Assembly (NCBI GenBank): GCA_900555165.1
Contig: USKE01000013.1
Span: forward strand, 1 to 15,701
Source of the DNA: an uncultured Porphyromonadaceae bacterium
GTDB lineage: Bacteria > Bacteroidota > Bacteroidia > Bacteroidales > Muribaculaceae
Direction of reading: 5' to 3'
Length of the DNA stretch: 15,701 nt
In this document: positions 1 to 7,442 of the stretch, in pieces
Layout of the letters: each line of letters opens with the position of its first letter
Numbering within the stretch: position 1 is the first letter of the stretch
The notes under the pieces: generated by a model
What the model was told of the DNA's origin: nothing
The model's input: the letters and a program-made list of their open reading frames with translations, nothing else
Database searches by the model: none
Translations under genes and position numbers: made by a program

Positions 1-1574
1 GCGTCATGGCCGGTAGAGTTGCTGGCGTATGCCAGGGCGGGGGGATCGGTATAGCCGCCCGACATCAGACCGGTTATGGTGAGGAAGTTGATCTTGTAGA
101 CGCCACGGGCAATGAGGCCGACCACCATCAGGGGGATGAACGTGATCAGGAAACCCCAGATTACCCACCACATGCCGGTTTCGTTGAACACGGTGTCGGC
201 GAATCCGGCGCCGGCGCCGATACCTACGGCGGCAAGGAACATGCAGATGCCGAGCTCACGCAGCATCAGCGATGCCGACGACGAGGTGTAGGTGACAAGC
301 TTGAACTTGTAGCCGAAACGGCTGAGCAGAATGGCTACTACGAGCGGGCCGCCGGCCAGACCTAATTTCATGCCGAAACCGACGTTGATCGAACCTACGA
401 AGATACCGAAGAGGATACCTACGAAGATTGTGATCAGGTTGGGCTGGTTGAGGCGTTTCATCGAGTTGCCGAGTTTCGACGACAGACGGTCGATGTCGTT
501 GAGATCGCCCACGATGGTGATGCGGTCGCCGATCTGCAGACGCAGGCCGGGGGTGGCCAGCAGGTCGACACCGGCACGGTTCACGCGGGTGCAGTTGAGG
601 TTATAGCCTTTGTGCAGACGGAGCGAGCCGAGCGACACGCCGTTGTATTCGGTGCGGGTGATGAGGATGCGGCGCGACACCACATGCTCGGGAGCCACCT
701 GGTTCCAGTCGTCGTCGTTCATCTCGATAGAGGGGCCGAGAACCGACTGGAAACTCTCCAGATCGTTGGCCGACATGACGATATACAGCTTGTCGCCGAC
801 GCGGATCTGCGTTGTAGAGCGCGGTATGATAGTGGTACCGTCGGTCTGCATCAGGCGCGAAACCACGAACTCGCAGTGTATGATGTCGTGCAGCTGCAGC
901 AGTGTCTTGCCGTTGACCAGGGCGTTGGTGACCTCGAACGATGCCAGATAGGGTTTTGTGGTGGCGTCTTCAGATTCCTGTTCGATGGCCTCGATCTCCT
1001 TGTCGGTCTTGATGCGGAAAATAGCCTTGATGAGCAGGATTGCGCCGATGATGCCGAGTACGCCGAGGGGATAGGCGGCGGCGTAACCCATCGACATGGT
1101 GTTGACGGCGGCGGGGTCGCTGGCGGCCTGCTGTGCGGCGGCCAGACCCGGGGTATTGGTCACGGCACCTGACATGACGCCAACAAGCACGTCAATCGAC
1201 GTATTGCCGTCGATGAAGTAGATGGCCAGCACGATGCCCACGTTGAGCAGGATGCCGAGCATGGCGAGCATATTGAGTCTGATGCCACCCTCTTTGAATG
1301 ACGAGAAGAAGGCCGGACCAACCTGAAGGCCGATGGCGAAGATGAACAGTATCAGACCGAACTCGCGCACGAACTTGAGCACGTCGGGCTGTACCGTGTA
1401 GCCGAAGTGACCCATCAGGATGCCCACGAAAAGCACGAACGTCACACCGAGCGACACACCGGCAATTTTTATCTTTCCAAGATAAATGCCCGCCGCTATC
1501 ACGAACGACAGCAGCACGAGCGTGCTCGCGAGATTAACGTTGCCGGGCCAGAAAAGATCTTGAATGAAATCCAT
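1..1574 (-). CDS. AspT/YidE/YbjL-type putative transporter with two RCK_C domains (3' end cut by window edge)
   Basis: This is an inner-membrane protein of the AspT/YidE/YbjL antiporter-duplication family. Some members exchange aspartate for alanine, but the substrate here cannot be read. I translated it from ATG at 1574 (MDFIQDLFWPGN). It stays open for 524 codons to the left edge, so perhaps 30 residues are missing, given a usual length near 550. Order: about five N-terminal membrane segments, with GAVTNTPGLAA near residue 140; two hydrophilic RCK_C (TrkA_C) domains at roughly 200-285 and 290-370; then a second membrane half with SGGYTDPPALAYA near the cut end. The paired G-x-x-T-(x)-x-P-x-L motifs reflect the internal duplication that defines the family. 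The RCK_C domains suggest gating by a small ligand. It has its own promoter-like element about 70 bp upstream. The family is confident; the function is not. Confidence 0.9.
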   Translation of the reverse strand, partial: MDFIQDLFWPGNVNLASTLVLLSFVIAAGIYLGKIKIAGVSLGVTFVLFVGILMGHFGYTVQPDVLKFVREFGLILFIFAIGLQVGPAFFSSFKEGGIRLNMLAMLGILLNVGIVLAIYFIDGNTSIDVLVGVMSGAVTNTPGLAAAQQAASDPAAVNTMSMGYAAAYPLGVLGIIGAILLIKAIFRIKTDKEIEAIEQESEDATTKPYLASFEVTNALVNGKTLLQLHDIIHCEFVVSRLMQTDGTTIIPRSTTQIRVGDKLYIVMSANDLESFQSVLGPSIEMNDDDWNQVAPEHVVSRRILITRTEYNGVSLGSLRLHKGYNLNCTRVNRAGVDLLATPGLRLQIGDRITIVGDLNDIDRLSSKLGNSMKRLNQPNLITIFVGILFGIFVGSINVGFGMKLGLAGGPLVVAILLSRFGYKFKLVTYTSSSASLMLRELGICMFLAAVGIGAGAGFADTVFNETGMWWVIWGFLITFIPLMVVGLIARGVYKINFLTITGLMSGGYTDPPALAYASNSTGHD

Positions 1575-1644
1575 AACAATGATTACTTTCTACCTTAGAC
1601 GTTGATTTATAATGATTTAATGTTTATTTCCCTTTTGATGACCA

Positions 1645-1652
1645 CAAAGTTA
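1645..1652 (-). promoter_or_regulatory. Bacteroidetes-type -7 element for the AspT-like gene
   Basis: The minus strand reads TAACTTTG, an exact match to the Bacteroidetes -7 consensus TAnnTTTG, lying 70 bp upstream of the ATG at 1574. No TTTG is seen at the preferred spacing: the nearest is about 25 bp upstream instead of about 19-20. Only the -7 box is supported. Confidence 0.5.
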
Positions 1653-1695
1653 CGGCTTTTTTGCGACTTTCACGCCCCAAACCCGCGGGAATTTC

Positions 1696-1767
1696 ATGGG
1701 AGTCATGGGAATAATGGGAGAAATGGGAGAAATGGGAGAAATGGGAGAAATGGGAGTGATGGGAGGG
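1696..1767. repeat. Tandem 9-bp array, eight units (ATGGGAGAA on plus strand)
   Basis: Eight consecutive 9-bp units begin with ATGGGA: ATGGGAGTC, ATGGGAATA, four exact copies of ATGGGAGAA, ATGGGAGTG and ATGGGAGGG. The array ends one base before the stop codon (TTA on the plus strand, 1769-1771) of the four-helix-bundle gene, so it forms that gene's 3' flank. The unit length is a multiple of three and the core unit has no stop codon in any of the six frames. This produces spurious ORFs rich in MGE or FSH tripeptides. Confidence 0.95.
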
Positions 1768-1768
1768 G

Positions 1769-2440
1769 TTAGTGCGATTCTTGGGTATCGGGGTCTTGCG
1801 GAGCATTGCCACCGGATGGTGGGTGCGGGCTGCCGGGCTGGTTCCCATAACTCCCATTATTCCCATTTCTCCCATATCTCCTATAGTTCCCATAGCCATG
1901 GGCTGCCCGGTATTCCCTGCGGGCCTGCGACATCTCCTCGCGGATGCCGCCGTGGGCGAGGAAGTCGGCTTTGGCGCGCTCGATCAGTTTCTGCAGGAGG
2001 TACTGCTCCTGATAAATGAGGGTGAGGCACAGGTTGGCGAGCGCGGCGTCGTCGCGTGCCGGGGCGATTTCGCGGTAAAGTGCCGAATCATTGTGGGTGC
2101 GGCAAAATTCGCGCACGCTATTTTGCTTTTCATTTTCCCATGGCTGGATTTCGCGGACGCGCATGTAGTCGTCGAAGTCGGCCAGCAGTTCGTCAAAACT
2201 GGCGCGCGCCACGTTGAAGAGCTTGATCTCGGTTTCGCGCGAGGTGGCCGATGCTGAGGATCCCTCGATGATGTTCTGTTTGCCGCTGCGCGCGGCCTGT
2301 ACCATCTGGTCTATTGTGCGGTCGCCACGATCCAGAAACCGGTGGGCGAAGTGGTATGTGAGGTCATAGATGCACTCGGCCTTCCGGTAGACGATCAGGG
2401 AGCGGTAATCGCCTTTGGGTTTGAGGAAAGAGGGTTTCAT
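1769..2440 (-). CDS. Four-helix-bundle (S23/IVP-like) suffix-domain protein with repeat-encoded tail
   Basis: The 223-residue protein resembles the four-helix-bundle family of 23S rRNA intervening-sequence proteins. The diversity-generating-retroelement accessory protein Avd shares this fold. The hallmark region is at about residues 44-93: QMVQAARSGKQNIIEGSS, then SRETEIKLFNVARASFDELL. A further helical stretch at about 128-180 fits the Bacteroidales 'suffix' domain. The tail (181-200, HGYGNYRRYGRNGNNGSYGN) is encoded by the inverted 9-bp array, and a Pro/Gly-rich end follows. The start at 2440 lies inside a repeat unit. No rRNA gene and no reverse transcriptase are nearby. The molecular role of free-standing members is not known to me; nucleic-acid binding is a guess from the basic surface and the relatives. 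No promoter match was seen in the 92 bp upstream. Confidence 0.85.
   Translation of the reverse strand: MKPSFLKPKGDYRSLIVYRKAECIYDLTYHFAHRFLDRGDRTIDQMVQAARSGKQNIIEGSSASATSRETEIKLFNVARASFDELLADFDDYMRVREIQPWENEKQNSVREFCRTHNDSALYREIAPARDDAALANLCLTLIYQEQYLLQKLIERAKADFLAHGGIREEMSQARREYRAAHGYGNYRRYGRNGNNGSYGNQPGSPHPPSGGNAPQDPDTQESH
1842..1895. repeat. Inverted 9-bp array, six units, within the four-helix-bundle coding tail
   Basis: Six 9-bp units read YTCCCATNN on the plus strand: TTCCCATAA, CTCCCATTA, TTCCCATTT, CTCCCATAT, CTCCTATAG and TTCCCATAG. They are the reverse complement of the array at 1696-1767 and lie 74 bp from it. They encode the Gly/Asn/Tyr/Arg tail of the four-helix-bundle protein on the minus strand. 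CCATGGG follows immediately, a short palindrome made of two half-units. Confidence 0.93.
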
Positions 2441-2456
2441 GGGAGTAATGGGAATT
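2439..2456. repeat. Two 9-bp units overlapping the four-helix-bundle start codon
   Basis: ATGGGAGTA and ATGGGAATT have the same orientation as the array at 1696-1767. The first unit overlaps the start codon (CAT on the plus strand, 2438-2440) of the four-helix-bundle gene. The gene is therefore bounded by the same repeat on both sides in direct orientation, with an inverted array inside its 3' coding end. Confidence 0.85.
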
Positions 2457-2532
2457 TTTAACTATTGAGGCCATCACCGGCCACCGCAGGGCGTTGTGGT
2501 CCATTGCTGGCGGCCGAAGTATGGCTGTGGAG

Positions 2533-3393
2533 CTATTGGGTGGAGGAGGAGCGGCGTGACCAGAAGTTGTAGTGTTCGTATTCTTTGCAGAGGGTTTCAC
2601 CGCTGATGAGGCCGTCCGTGGCGGCACGGGTGGTGTTGAGGCTGTCGGTGTAGGGGCCGTCGGGGGTGAGGTACTCTTCTTTCTTATGGCAGGGGCCGGC
2701 GCCGTTTTCGAGATAGGGGGCAGCCTTGGTGTACTGCTCGACGCAGATGCGGAGGTTGTTGTCTAACTGGGCCTGGGTGAGTTTCACGTCCTCAGGCTTG
2801 ATATAGGGCTTGGTGCGGCTCAGGAAGATTCCTAAGTTGTGGAACAGGGGGTAGTAGACTGTGGGTTCGTCGGGGTCTGAAATTTTCCGGATGCCGCCGA
2901 CGAAGTAGCGGAAAGCCTTCACATACTCTTTCGACTCCATGGCGCGCAATCCCAGCCAATTGTAAATGAATGGCGATGCCTTGTCGAGATTGTTTTCAAG
3001 TAAGCTGATGGCCTGCTCGGGTTCGAGGCAGTTTATCGCCATTATGGAGGTTTGCCGGAACTCGTGGGGCGTAGATTCGGTGCCGGTGAGGACATAGCGC
3101 ATCAGGGCCTCACAGGCTAAGATGCTGTCGTCTATTTTGTCGAGACTGTTGAGAAGCGGAACCTGCGTGTTGAAAACGGTGCGTCTGTCGGCCCGGTATT
3201 TTCCGGTCTCCCGGTAGACAAGCTCGGCAGAGTCACGCATGACGATAAGGTCGGCCCGCATCCGCGCCGCAGAGTCGTAGCAGGCACGCATCTCAGGCGA
3301 GAGCTGATCCGGAGTTCTCAGTTCGGCACGGAGGTCTGTCGTGGCTCCCCATGTCAGCGCCAAAAGGAATATTATAGTTCTGAGAGTTTTCAT
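2533..3393 (-). CDS. Secreted TPR-like protein, translationally coupled to the WD40-caspase gene
   Basis: I do not recognise a named family for this 286-residue protein. It has a Sec signal peptide with a hydrophobic core at about residues 6-16 and likely cleavage after DLRA (23), so a periplasmic location is expected. No lipobox cysteine is present. The middle (about 90-190) is helical with TPR-like features, for example a helix pair around FIYNWLGLRAMESKEYVKAF followed by PLFHNLGIFL. The C-terminal part contains a pair of well-spaced cysteines and no visible catalytic motif. Its ATG overlaps the stop of the caspase gene (ATGA, 3390-3393), which usually means coupled translation and a shared task. 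It may be an adaptor or scaffold for the caspase-like protein; that is inference from position only. Confidence 0.75.
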   Translation of the reverse strand: MKTLRTIIFLLALTWGATTDLRAELRTPDQLSPEMRACYDSAARMRADLIVMRDSAELVYRETGKYRADRRTVFNTQVPLLNSLDKIDDSILACEALMRYVLTGTESTPHEFRQTSIMAINCLEPEQAISLLENNLDKASPFIYNWLGLRAMESKEYVKAFRYFVGGIRKISDPDEPTVYYPLFHNLGIFLSRTKPYIKPEDVKLTQAQLDNNLRICVEQYTKAAPYLENGAGPCHKKEEYLTPDGPYTDSLNTTRAATDGLISGETLCKEYEHYNFWSRRSSSTQ

Positions 3394-5546
3394 TTGTCGG
3401 TGATAAGCAGTGGTTTGCGGTTGAATGTCGGGCGTCGCAAGGTAGGCCGCTGGCGCCCCTGGCTGGTCTCGGGCACTTTGGCTATTGCGTATTCCAGAAT
3501 CTCCTCGAACGACAGTGTGCCGTCGGCATTGCTGTCGGCGTTGTAGCGCCTGGTTGCGTTGTCTTTTTCGGCGCCGCGTCTTAGGCAGTAGGTGAACAGG
3601 CCGTTGTTCCAGCCGCCACCCTCCATGGCCACCTCGGTTCCTGAGGCCGAGCTGACTGTCAGAGCACCGGCCGAGGTGTTGAAATCCACGAAATGCTGCT
3701 GGATGACGTTGTTGATGAGGTTGATCTCCTCGGTGCGTTCCCTGAGCGAGTTGCCGCCGCGGAACACGACCTGGGTGTCGGTGTCGTCCACAGCCTCGGT
3801 GTTCATGGCGTAGTAGTCATCTTTGTCGAGCGCGCCTGAGTGGCATGCATCGAGTATGACGTAACGCGCCAGAGCTGCCGAGCCGTTCATTGTGGCTGCG
3901 AACTCGTCGGCGGTGATGCCTCGCGTCGCGGGGTCGGAGAAGTCCATGTCCCATGTGGCCAGATAGTAGTCAAGCTCAGCGTCAAGCACACCGTGCCCGG
4001 CGTAGTAGAGAATCAGGGCGTCGTCGCGGCCAGCCTGACTGAAGAAACGGCTGATTCGGTCGAGCGTGGCGCGGTCAAACTCGCTGTTGCTGAGGCTGAG
4101 CACGTGCACTTTTCTCGGTAGAGACGACTTCCCTTTCATCATGGCTGATATGTCGGCGGCATCCTTATGGGCATATGTGAGATTGTGGGTGGCATCGCTG
4201 TACTGCGAGACGCCGACGGCAGCTACATACAGATCCTGAGTCTCAGGCTCTGCGGTACAGCTGATCTGCAGCTCATCGCGTAGAGAGAATGAGCCCTGCC
4301 CGTTTTCGGCGCGCAGTGTGATCAGATTGTCTCCGGAGGCCAGCGGTACGGTGATTTTGCCGTTCCAGCTGTTGGAGCCGGTTCCGGAAATATCAAGTCC
4401 GGTGTCGCCGTAGAGCGGCACGCCGTTCAGGTCGAGCTGTATGCTTTTGAGCCTAATGTCGCTGTCGAGCGCGGTGAGGTCGAGTGTCACAGACCGGTCG
4501 TTGGTGGTGCTCGGCAATGCACGCTTGTTGGCTATAGTGGCTTGGGGGATGTGGTAACTGTCTGACAGCATATCGGGGGTGTACCCGCGGCGTTTCAGTC
4601 GTTTCAGCCACGCCTTGTGCGCGATGTCGACTTCAGGAGAGCTGGCCCCGAGCCGCTCGAGGATGATGTCGGGACGGTTGGCGCGCAGCTCGAACTGGTC
4701 GAACATATAGGCTATGTTGTCGCGCGAGAAATGCACCTTGTCCTGAATCGTCGATGAGGCGGCATAATATCCGTCGGGGGTGGTGATCAGCACTTCGTCG
4801 GGGCTGTAGAAGTCCATCCGCACCAACGGTTCGAGTGTCTGCGTGTCCCAGACGATGAGGTCGCCGTGATAGCCGAGCGAGTAGAGGCGCCGTCCGTCGG
4901 CGCCGAGCTGCATGGATATTACGCGCGATGTGTGGTCAGTTGCGGTCTTTAGCGTGGTCTGCGTTTTCAGGTCGTAGAAGAAGATGTTGCTGCCCACTGA
5001 TCCGCAGGCAATGATGTCGTCGGGTAGGATTTCTACGGAGGTGATCCACTCATTCCGACCGCGCGGCAGTTCTATCACGGTCTTTTCGCCGATCTTGTTT
5101 CTGTTCGTGAGTTTTACCACCGACGGGGCAAGCTCGGTGACGATGGCATACGAGTCATCGGGCGCGATCCTGATGTTGGTGATGTCGGCGGCCTTGGCGA
5201 TGTCAAGCAGTTTCTCTGAATTGGCGTCGACAAGCATCAGACTCTGTTTTTCGCCCGTGACCAGCCCGACAAGCAGCCGCTCTTTGCCGCGCTTGCCGAA
5301 AGGCCGCGAGATTACGTTGGTCTGCTGCCCGTCGTAATAGCCGTTGGGCGTCTGTGACATCTCGGGGCGCAGGGTGTACCGTCCGCCACGGCCGGTGAAA
5401 GTGCCTTCCCAGCTTGCAACATAGCGTCTGCCGCCTACGTCAGTGAAACCGAGTGCGGGGCCGGCTTTCGCCGACACGGTCTCTGACCGGATGAACTCAC
5501 CGTCTGTGCTCCACTCAGTAATCTGCGGGCCGTAGCCCCCCATCAC
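3390..5546 (-). CDS. WD40-caspase (peptidase C14-like) protein, C-terminal part of a frameshifted gene
   Basis: This 718-residue ORF is the larger part of one gene that begins at 6354; read through one inserted base, the whole would be about 987 residues. Residues 1 to about 290 finish a WD40-type propeller, with a clear blade around GDLIVWDTQ followed by DGYYAASS. A beta-rich linker spans about 340-430. The caspase/metacaspase-like domain runs from about 437 (DLYVAAVGVSQYSD) to the end. The catalytic dyad is present: His518 in YYAGHG and Cys568 in ILDACHSG, 50 residues apart as in clan CD peptidases. An EF-hand-like loop, DSNADGTLSFEE, lies at 671-682, so calcium dependence is plausible. Substrates are unknown. 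With the signal peptide of the N-terminal part, the protein would act in the periplasm or outside the cell. The ATG at 5546 is internal to the true gene and is not the likely start. Confidence 0.88.
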   Translation of the reverse strand: MMGGYGPQITEWSTDGEFIRSETVSAKAGPALGFTDVGGRRYVASWEGTFTGRGGRYTLRPEMSQTPNGYYDGQQTNVISRPFGKRGKERLLVGLVTGEKQSLMLVDANSEKLLDIAKAADITNIRIAPDDSYAIVTELAPSVVKLTNRNKIGEKTVIELPRGRNEWITSVEILPDDIIACGSVGSNIFFYDLKTQTTLKTATDHTSRVISMQLGADGRRLYSLGYHGDLIVWDTQTLEPLVRMDFYSPDEVLITTPDGYYAASSTIQDKVHFSRDNIAYMFDQFELRANRPDIILERLGASSPEVDIAHKAWLKRLKRRGYTPDMLSDSYHIPQATIANKRALPSTTNDRSVTLDLTALDSDIRLKSIQLDLNGVPLYGDTGLDISGTGSNSWNGKITVPLASGDNLITLRAENGQGSFSLRDELQISCTAEPETQDLYVAAVGVSQYSDATHNLTYAHKDAADISAMMKGKSSLPRKVHVLSLSNSEFDRATLDRISRFFSQAGRDDALILYYAGHGVLDAELDYYLATWDMDFSDPATRGITADEFAATMNGSAALARYVILDACHSGALDKDDYYAMNTEAVDDTDTQVVFRGGNSLRERTEEINLINNVIQQHFVDFNTSAGALTVSSASGTEVAMEGGGWNNGLFTYCLRRGAEKDNATRRYNADSNADGTLSFEEILEYAIAKVPETSQGRQRPTLRRPTFNRKPLLITDK

Positions 5547-6354
5547 GACGGTACCCTGCGGCGTGAAACGTGCCTGGTAGCCGAAGATGTTGCTGAAAGC
5601 ATGTCCCGGCGTGGCCGACCAGTTTTTTGGCTGCGGGATTTTCGTGGGATTTTCCGGATCGTATTTGTAGCGGCCGTGGGTGGCGCCGCGCCAGCGCCCC
5701 GGCGAGCCACTGGCGGTAGGGGAGACTGGCGCGGATTACACCGTTCTTCAGGTCGAAAATCAGCGGATTGGTGCCGGTGATCACCATCAGCGAGTCTTTG
5801 CTGTCGACGGCTATCGAGCCTGTGTAGAACCTGCTGTAGCCCCACCCGGCAAATGTGCTTCGGTTGTTGTAGACAGGCATCCACGAGTCCTCACCCTTCT
5901 CCCACAGAAACTGCTGGTCACTGGAACTGAGCAGTTCCGGGGCGCTGCGGCGGTGCATCACGGTTTCGCCAGTGCGCCAGTTCACAAGCAGACATTCGCA
6001 CGGTTCTTTGTCGTAGTCGAAGTAGAAACTGCGCCCGATGTATATCAGATCAGGGTTTGTGGGGTGAGGTATGATTGTCCCTTTCAGATCCCGGAAACTT
6101 TTGATTATACGCATAGAGCGGCTGTCGAGCACTGCCGCTCCAGATGCGTTGGAGGTGAATATGTATCTGTCGTCGCATGAAGTGGCCACAGTGAAGGCGT
6201 TATGCCCTATGTTGGTCAGCGGATATATAGTTCCGGGTGTATATTCGTAAGATTGTTTCCAGTTCGATTCCAGTGTGTTATATATGGTCTGGTCGGCCTG
6301 AGCTGTAAACATCGATACTAATGCAACCAGTGTTGTGATCAGTGTCTTATGCAT
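5515..6354 (-). pseudogene. N-terminal part of the WD40-caspase gene, ending in a frameshifted tail
   Basis: The ORF starts with a signal peptide (MHKTLITTLVALVSMFTAQA, cleavage after residue 20) and continues as a WD40-like propeller, with strands such as YIFTSNASGAAVLDSRSM and SLMVITGTNPLIFDL. After LPYRQWLAG the sequence turns into Arg/His/Pro-rich nonsense and ends at 5515. In the adjacent frame the sensible continuation is RWRGATHGRYKYDPENP, leading on through MGGYGPQ into the 718-residue ORF. Removing one C from the CCCC run at 5697-5700 (GGGG in the message) restores a single 988-codon frame (987 residues). Either this is a sequencing or assembly error and the gene is intact, or the gene is broken. 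No slippery heptamer or stimulatory structure was evident, so programmed frameshifting is less likely. Confidence 0.82.
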
Positions 6355-6396
6355 GATGGTCGGGTCGTTGGAGAGGTGATAATGAGAGGTTTGGTT

Positions 6397-6768
6397 TCAG
6401 CGGAAAGTGCGCAACGGCGGGTAGAACGCGTTGGGCAGGTAGGTGAGTGTGTGGGTGTGCGGGTCGCCGGTGACTGCGGCCACGTCGAAACGCGGGCGCA
6501 GGCGGATGTTGCGCGAGCGCAGGTATGCGTCGGCGGCCGCGGCCAGGTTGCGGATCTTGCGCGGCGTCATGGCGTCGAGCGGGTTACCGGCAGTGTCGCG
6601 GCGTGTCTTTACCTCGACAAAGACGATCTCGTCGCCGCGTGTGGCGATGATGTCGAGTTCGAGGTGGTTCAGGCGCCAGTTGCGTTCGGCTATGGCATAT
6701 CCCTGAGCCACGAGGTGGTCGGCGACGAGCTGTTCGCCCCAGTTCCCGAGTCGGTTGTGTTCGGCCAT
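6397..6768 (-). CDS. yraN: YraN family (UPF0102) predicted endonuclease-fold protein
   Basis: A 123-residue protein, full length for the YraN/UPF0102 family, which has a restriction-endonuclease-like fold related to Holliday-junction resolvases. The N terminus has the family pattern NRLGNWGEQLVADHLVAQGY. The nuclease-type residues are Glu12, Asp39 in LELDIIA, and Glu52-x-Lys54 in VFVEVKTRR, giving the E...D...ExK arrangement. The biochemical role is still poorly defined in most bacteria. It lies 29 bp downstream of rnhB, a pairing seen in many bacterial genomes and consistent with a nucleic-acid repair setting. The caspase-like gene follows after a 42-bp gap with no promoter match. Confidence 0.93.
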   Translation of the reverse strand: MAEHNRLGNWGEQLVADHLVAQGYAIAERNWRLNHLELDIIATRGDEIVFVEVKTRRDTAGNPLDAMTPRKIRNLAAAADAYLRSRNIRLRPRFDVAAVTGDPHTHTLTYLPNAFYPPLRTFR

Positions 6769-6797
6769 GGATGCGGGGTGTCAGGTGGTTATGTGTG

Positions 6798-7427
6798 TCA
6801 GAATAGGGTCAGCTGTGTTTCGAGCAGGCGGAATGTCATGCGGTGCACCGGCGTGGGGCCATGCTCGGCGATGACCCGGCGGTGTGCCTTGGTGGGGTAT
6901 CCCTTGTTGATTTCCCAGCCGTAGGCGGGATACATGGCGGCCAGGCGGCGCATCTCGCTGTCGCGGTGGGTCTTGGCCAGTATCGAGGCGGCGGCGATGT
7001 TGCCGTAGCGTCCGTCGCCCTTTACGAATGTCTGCCAGGGGAGGTCGCCGTAAGGCTTGAACCGGGTGCCGTCGACGATGACGGCTCCCGGACGTGTCTT
7101 CAGTCCGTCGAGGGCGCGGTGCATGGCCAGGATGGAGGCGTTGAGGATGTTGATGTCGTCGATTTCGGCGGCATCGCACCAGGCCACCGACCACGCCTCG
7201 GCCTCGGCCTCGATAACCTCGCGCAAGAGGTCGCGCTGGCGTTCGGTAAGCTGTTTCGAGTCGTTGAGCAGCGGGTGGGTGAACCCCTCGGGGAGTATCA
7301 CCGCAGCGGCATAGACCGGGCCGGCCAGACAGCCGCGTCCGGCCTCGTCGCATCCGGCCTCGTGCCTCCCCGGTGTGTGGCAGCAGGGGAGCAGGTTTTG
7401 GGTTTTCGCTGTTTTCGGGCGCGCCAT
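6798..7427 (-). CDS. rnhB: Ribonuclease HII
   Basis: RNase HII cleaves the RNA strand of RNA-DNA hybrids and starts removal of single ribonucleotides from DNA. The 209-residue length is typical. The family signature [14 protein letters not shown] gives Asp27 and Glu28. Further metal-binding acids are Asp119 in VIVDG and Asp156 in SILAKTHRD. The motif [11 protein letters not shown] is also conserved in the family. The short N-terminal extension before the core ([10 protein letters not shown]...) is basic and not conserved, but no other in-frame ATG lies before the catalytic motif. The gene sits 15 bp after the stop of the GNAT-like gene and 29 bp before yraN. Confidence 0.97.
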   Translation of the reverse strand: MARPKTAKTQNLLPCCHTPGRHEAGCDEAGRGCLAGPVYAAAVILPEGFTHPLLNDSKQLTERQRDLLREVIEAEAEAWSVAWCDAAEIDDINILNASILAMHRALDGLKTRPGAVIVDGTRFKPYGDLPWQTFVKGDGRYGNIAAASILAKTHRDSEMRRLAAMYPAYGWEINKGYPTKAHRRVIAEHGPTPVHRMTFRLLETQLTLF

Positions 7428-7442
7428 CGGTTCAGAGGGGCT

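Noticed and set aside
1696..1895. CRISPR array
   Set aside because: Units are contiguous 9-mers with no spacers, and no cas genes are present.
1624..2019. Open frames on both strands full of MGE/MGV or SHF/SHY tripeptides over the 9-bp arrays
   Set aside because: The repeat has no stop codon in any frame, so such frames arise automatically; only the four-helix-bundle frame has family similarity outside the repeats.
1769..2440. Diversity-generating retroelement accessory gene (avd) or an rRNA intervening sequence
   Set aside because: No reverse transcriptase, template/variable repeat pair or rRNA is present; only the fold is shared.
5640..5720. Programmed ribosomal frameshift in the caspase gene
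   Set aside because: No slippery heptamer was found; a single-base error or mutation in the CCCC run is simpler, though not excluded without reads.
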